NCBI GenBank assembly: GCA_028583415.1
Contig: CM053269.1
Location: forward strand, 25,039,477 to 25,103,476
Source of the DNA: Protea cynaroides
Lineage: Eukaryota; Streptophyta; Magnoliopsida; Proteales; Proteaceae
Length of the DNA: 64,000 nucleotides
Direction of reading: 5' to 3'
Shown here: positions 59,092 through 64,000 of the stretch, piece by piece
Layout: each line of letters opens with the position of its first letter
Numbering within the stretch: position 1 is the first letter of the stretch
Position numbers and translations under genes: made by a program
The notes under the pieces: generated by a model
Databases searched by the model: none
What the model was told of the DNA's origin: nothing
What the model saw: the letters and a program-made list of their open reading frames with translations, nothing else

Positions 59092-60218
59092 CTAATCCTG
59101 ATGGGCCCATACGGGTCTCTTCCTTACAACTAAACATCACAACAGCAAAGGTTTGCAGTGATACGGAAACTTTGAAGCCAATTTCAGTGGGCTCCGTGGC
59201 AGAGTTAGTAGGAGTAGTGAAAAGGAAACTGATAATTGGTTGAGTCCTCTTTGAAATGCAACGGGAATTGCGTTATTCTGAGTCCGTATGAGGAAGATAC
59301 AATCATTTCTGTTTGTCGTGTGAATTCAAAGAAAAAATGGACACAAACAATGCTCTTGGTCAGTTTATGTATTGATTGGGGCTCGGATGTAATTATCAAG
59401 AGTTTGCAGCCTTTATTGCAATTATCTTAAGTGAAAGGATGATGCATGCCAAAACCAAATGTAAAATAAGGAAGAAAATATGGAATTACTGTATTGCAAA
59501 TTTCTCCTCCTTTGCTTTTTTATATGCTTGCTGGAGAAGGTTGGATTCTCCTGCTGGCTGCTGCGACTACCTCTCCTCTATTTGAAAGGTAAAGGCAAGG
59601 TGGTCCGGGGAGCCACAAGCGGCAGTCAACAAACAATGGCTTGGTCAGCGAGACGAGAGTGACAGAGGGTGCTTTAGTAGTTTCCCATCTGCTTGCATTT
59701 AAAAAGAAGAGATTATTCGACTGTGGATTTATCCATTTGGGGAGTCCTTGTCTCTGTTCGTAAAGGGATGATTCATAAACAGAAATAACAAATTCAGTGA
59801 TGACAATTGTGCAATGAATAACGAAATCAACATTTTGTAATCAAGAAATTCCATGATGAATTGTTATGTGCGTGCCTTCTAGGTTGAGCGCTTCGCTTCG
59901 GCAAACGTGTGCTCAGAGCGCGTCAAAAGGCTACATCTACAGGGCTAGAGCACGAATGAGAGCACTGCGCAAAGGAATGACTATTCAACCGGGGCCATAG
60001 CTCCCAACACAAAGGTAAAAGAAAAATGGATATGAGGGCACCGGAGGTGCCTGATGGGCTAAGGCAAACAAATTGATGTTTGGTTAAAATCTATTTTTTG
60101 TATAGGTGAAACCACTGTTACAGCCGCAACGAGCATCCGTTTCAAGAACACGGAACGAGCTAAGACAACCTCACCAAGCGTAGGCAACCTATCGAGTTGA
60201 TCGTAGACGACCCTCTAC
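59092..60218 (+). other. Intron 2 sequence between the copia and hAT elements
   Basis: AT-rich, no recognised gene or element. Short reading frames here have no match that I know. Confidence 0.5.
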
Positions 60219-60816
60219 CATAGTTGTCAAGGAGACAAGGCGATCCAAGGCGATCGATGCCATCCTGGGCGCCTAGGCGCCTAGGCTAGGCGCCGCCTAG
60301 GCGACCAAGGCGTTCCCAGTGTATTTTTTTTATTTCTAAAATATTAATGCTATATTAATGTTTATATATATGCAGTATTCTACGATCTACATAAATAATC
60401 AACATTTAAAATATAACTCCATTAATATGAGAAAACCAACACGACAACAAATAAAGAATAAAGTATAGGAAAACCAATAAGGCAACAAATAAAGAATAAA
60501 GTATAGGACATAAAGAAACATATTTACAATAAACAAAAAATCACAAATCAATAAAGTAAGAACTTAGAACTTAGAACTTAGAACATCATAGCATATAAGT
60601 AAGAAGCAAGACTGTAAAGAGGAAGACTATAATGTTACTTACCTCTATGATGCCAAAATAAATGCTTCTGCTTCTATTCCTCTAAAAGTAATAAATCCTG
60701 CAATAAAAATATATACAACAAGATTGCAAGAAAGAAATTCTCATATATCTAAAATTATCCTAGGCACTAGACAATGCAATAAGAAATAATAACTCAATAA
60801 AAATCCACATCCAAAT

Positions 60817-63530
60817 TCATAAAATTCTATAAGTTAAATCAATCATCAAATAAACTACGCCTATTGCACGTTCTTGCTCCTCCCCTCCACTATGATCATC
60901 ATGCCTCTGTCCAAAATCATCCTCAACATCCTCATCATCATTAACAGTAACATCTTCCACTTCTTGATCTTCATTATCTGACTCATGTTCAACTGAACCC
61001 CTCCTCCTCACACGGCGTGTGTAGTGGATATTGCTTTCAGAAGCTTGGGCTCTTGTGACTCTATTGCATCCCTCAATAGATGCTGACGCCCCAACTGCTC
61101 TATCTACATCAGCCCATGTGAGATCATCATGGACGATATCCTCCTCTTCTTGGCCGATCATCCACTCACAACTCCAATCCAATTCATCTAAGAGGAGGGG
61201 ATCATAATTCCGGTTTTGTTCACGTCTTTCATTAAATCTTGCTTGAAGGCGTCTATTATATTGGATGTATACTAGATCATTGAGGCATTGATGCTCTAGC
61301 CTGTTCCTCTTCTTGGTGTGTATCTGAATTTATAAACAAGACAGATTATGTCATTCTTCTCTAAAAGAATAAAATTAGTACATAACAAAAAAAATATAAT
61401 ATTTACAAAATATAAATTGTAGTTAGTTAGTACTTACAAACTCAAATGTACTCCAGCTATGTTCACAACCGGAAGAAGAGCAACACAAGCCTAGAATGCG
61501 GCATGCAATATTCGTAAGTTCAGGGGTGTCACATCCATGACTAGTCCACCATTTCACTACATGTACAAAGTATAACATACAATAAATTATAAAGCTAAAA
61601 CTTCAACAATAATCACTGAACTGAACTGTTTAAATTAAAAAAAAATACTTACAAGGACTAAAGATAGTCCGTTGTCTAATTGCGGGTGCACTTGCAAATA
61701 TGCCTCGAACAAGTGAATAAGAAGTTAACTGATCCATAATTTTGTCTTGCACATTTACATCCGACACCATTCTTTCAACTACTTGATTGAATGCATGCTG
61801 AAATTTCCCTAGGATTTCTCTTTTCTTTATCGCATCAAGTTCATCATTAATATACTTATAGAATTTCCCAGGATTAAGAAATAATGCCGCAAGATATAGA
61901 GGCTGCCCCATTTGACATTCCCAACAGCTATTAATGATGTCGACCACTTTCTTCCATAATCTTCCCTGACCGCCAAAATGTTCTTTTATTTTTTTTTTGG
62001 CCTCTTCTATTGCCAAGTATATTTCTGGCATAGCAGGCTTCTCATCCCCGTCTACAATCCTCAATACAGCTACAATAGGCTTCAATGCTTTTAAGCAATC
62101 TTGTACACGATTCCAAAACTGGACAGAAAGCAATGTATCAACCACTTGTTTTCCTGCCTCTGTCTTTGCTAAATTGCTTCTTGTCCAATCATCTGAAACA
62201 AATAATTGCTTCAAAGCATCACTATGTTTCAATAAACTCTGAAGTGTCAGAAATGCTGTTGCAAATCTGGTTACTCCAGCTCTAATAAGATCTTGACCAC
62301 CAGTTTTAGCCCTCATAGCTTCAAGTAAACGGGTGTGTCTATAAATAAAAGTTGTCACTTTTCTACCCTTGCTTATTGAACTCTTAAATTCATTCATATT
62401 TCCCACTTCTTCCAACATAAGGTCAAGACAGTGAGCCGCACAAGGTGTCCAATATAGGGTAGTCCTCTTCTCCATGAGTTTTATACCGGCTGATTTATAA
62501 TTGGATGCATTGTCTGTAATCACTTGGATCGCATTTTCTTCTCCAATCTCTTGAATTTTATCATCTAACAATTTGAACAACATTTCAGCATCCTGAATAT
62601 GCTGAGATGCATCAACAGATCCAAGAAAAAATGTCCCTTCTGGACAGCTAACTAGAAAGTTAATCAAATGTCTTCCTCTTTTATTTGTCCATCCATCAGA
62701 CATCAGGGTGCAACCATATTGTTTCCAGTACACTTCATGCTGTTTTTTCATTTCTGTAATTTTTTCTTTTTCAGACATCAATAAAGGTACTCTCACCTCA
62801 TGATAGCTTGAAGGCCTGTACCCTGACCCAGCCTGAGCAATGGATTCAACCATTATCTCAAAGCCCCTAGACTTAACAACATTAAATGGAATCCCACACT
62901 CATACATCCAAACAGCAATGTGACTATCAGTTTTCTTTTTCTGCTCAGGTGATAGAAACCGATTGTGCAATGTAGTTTGCATGGGCTCCTTCTTTTTTTG
63001 ATGTCTCTCACTAACAATTTCTTCAGGAGCTTTCCTCACATAAGTATCCATTGGACCTCTTGATTGTTGTAGAAAAACTTGCTTTCTTTTAGAAGCTGTT
63101 CCAGAGCTTAGAATTGTGATAGTTCTAGATTCTTGAGAGGGAAGGGGGGGGGAGGCAAATTCCCTTCTGTAGCCTCAAGACCCTCAACACATATATCCAA
63201 ATCATCATTATGAACAGGATCATCTAAATCCTCTATCCTCCTCTTCTGATTCTTTGCTATGTATTGTTGCATCTCTCTTGATATCTCAGCAGATACCTTA
63301 CTACACTTAGCTGCATCACCAAAACCACCTGCCAAGTGTTGCTTTAATCTTTTGATCCCTTGGTTCAAATCTCTACCACATAGAGTACATCGAACAATAT
63401 TTTTATTTGTCAAATCTGGTCAATATCCATACTTCCAGCCAGGATCTTTTGATTTAGCCTTCTTAGCTGGATCTTTACTAGGATCATTTGCAACACTTGG
63501 TGTAGAATTACTACCAGTGGGAGGATCCAT
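60817..63530 (-). pseudogene. hAT transposase, three exons, two lesions
   Basis: Start ATG at 63530 (MDPPTGSNSTPS). BED-type zinc finger: VRCTLCGRDLNQGIKRLKQH. Then a DUF659-type region in exon 1 (MSDGWTNKRGRHLINFLVS, VITDNASNYKSAG, WTPCAAHCLDLMLEEVG). Exon 1 ends at 61653 (donor CCTT|GTAAGT). Exon 2 is 61556-61438 and carries the dimerisation motif WWTSHGCDTPELTNIACRIL with CSSSGCEHSWSTFE. Exon 3 is 61323-60817, IHTKKRNRLEH, then an acidic tail. All junctions keep frame. Lesions: a TGA near 63418-63420 where Trp precedes PDLTNK in relatives, and a one-base shift in a nine-C run near 63140-63150. With only these two, the copy is near intact or may be affected by assembly error. Confidence 0.88.
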
Positions 63531-63709
63531 ATTCACACTAATGCTGTACAATGCACAAAAAGAAATATACAACATAGACATTGAAGATACAACATGTCAA
63601 CAACATGAATCAGAATTTAATAAAATTTAATAGCATTAACAAAACATAATGACCCAACTAAAATAGAGTCTGTTGACTCAGCAATCAGCATGCGACTCGG
63701 GATCGTCGG

Positions 63710-63995
63710 GCGTCGGCGACATTCGGGGAAAAAAAGAAAAAAGGTCGACATTCAAACAAAAAAATAAGTTGCGAAAAAACCAAGGTGAGCAGAAAAGAAG
63801 GATTCCAAAAAAAAAAAATTCGGACATCCGAAAACTCCAACGGTTGACATTCGGGGGATCGGTCAGTACCAAGAAATTCATCGACATTCGGGAAAAAAAA
63901 AGACGATATTCAAATGATAAATAAGTTATAGAAGAAGAAGGATACAAAAAAAAAAAAAAATTCAGACATTCGAAACTCTACAATCGACATTCGAA
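63710..63995 (+). repeat. CGACATTCG repeat block upstream of the hAT gene
   Basis: About eight copies of (T)CGACATTCGRAA or close variants between 63716 and 63995, arranged in two larger units of about 150-160 bp, each with long A-tracts. Confidence 0.75.
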
Positions 63996-64000
63996 ACTCT

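Larger units (their letters stand above)
60219..64000 (-). mobile_element. hAT transposon, one terminus in the window
   Basis: The left terminus CATAGTTGTCAAGG at 60219 is followed by AAGGCGATC and GCGCCTAGGCG repeats, like the MITE at 50817. The 8 bp outside are CCCTCTAC. The transposase gene runs toward this terminus. The other terminus is not found before 64000. Confidence 0.75.

Overview
The window is nuclear DNA of a flowering plant, probably one with a large, retrotransposon-rich genome. The evidence is plant-type LTR retrotransposon lineages (Tekay, Athila and Ogre/Tat-like chromovirus and gypsy elements, plus Ty1/copia), a plant hAT transposase with introns, GT-AG introns, and the first two coding exons of the conserved P5A-type ATPase gene (Arabidopsis MIA/PDR2). 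I cannot name the species. No rRNA, tRNA, CRISPR or bacterial operon is visible.

Positions 1-47544 are one stack of nested LTR retrotransposons. Outermost is a forward 'LTR2' (about 2.2 kb family). Its first 170-190 bp must lie left of the window; the rest is 39171-40189 plus 46569-47544. Into it went a Tekay-type chromovirus (element A-D: 5' LTR before 1 to 1444, 3' LTR 37000-39170). The internal part of A-D carries an antisense 'plant transposon protein' pseudogene (1735-3110), gag (13416-14690), a protease fragment (14752-14835) and integrase-chromodomain (35742-36987). A-D was then interrupted by a second Tekay element B-C (3598-12929, TSD CAAAC), which itself holds a reverse solo LTR (3763-6062, TSD CCTAA). 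A reverse LTR2 piece starts at 14836. An Athila element (15554-24336) sits in that LTR2 piece. An Ogre/Tat-like element without coding capacity follows (24337-35241). A 500-N assembly gap is at 35242-35741. The right part of the outer LTR2 holds a reverse solo LTR2 (40190-46568), which holds a complete gag-only TR-GAG/Tat-like element (42058-46237, TSD GTGAG).

From 47545 to the end the sequence is genic. A LINE reverse transcriptase fragment (minus, 47825-48260) is followed by the 5' end of the P5A ATPase gene (exon 1 at 49455-49703, exon 2 at 51832-51924). No exon 3 is visible, so intron 2 is at least 12 kb if the gene is intact. It contains a decayed Ty1/copia element (53562 to about 59091, minus) with a 731-bp TIR element inside it, and a nearly intact hAT transposase gene (60817-63530, minus). 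Intron 1 holds a 212-bp MITE (50817-51028) whose TIR matches the end of that hAT element.

The observation I rate highest is that all eight copies of this segment in the Tekay-like LTRs, from three diverged subfamilies, carry a reading frame of 132 nt (133 in one frameshifted copy). It ends at a stop codon in the same place, encodes an acidic peptide that in six copies ends in a CxCxxC motif, and follows a conserved TTTTTAG acceptor-like signal.
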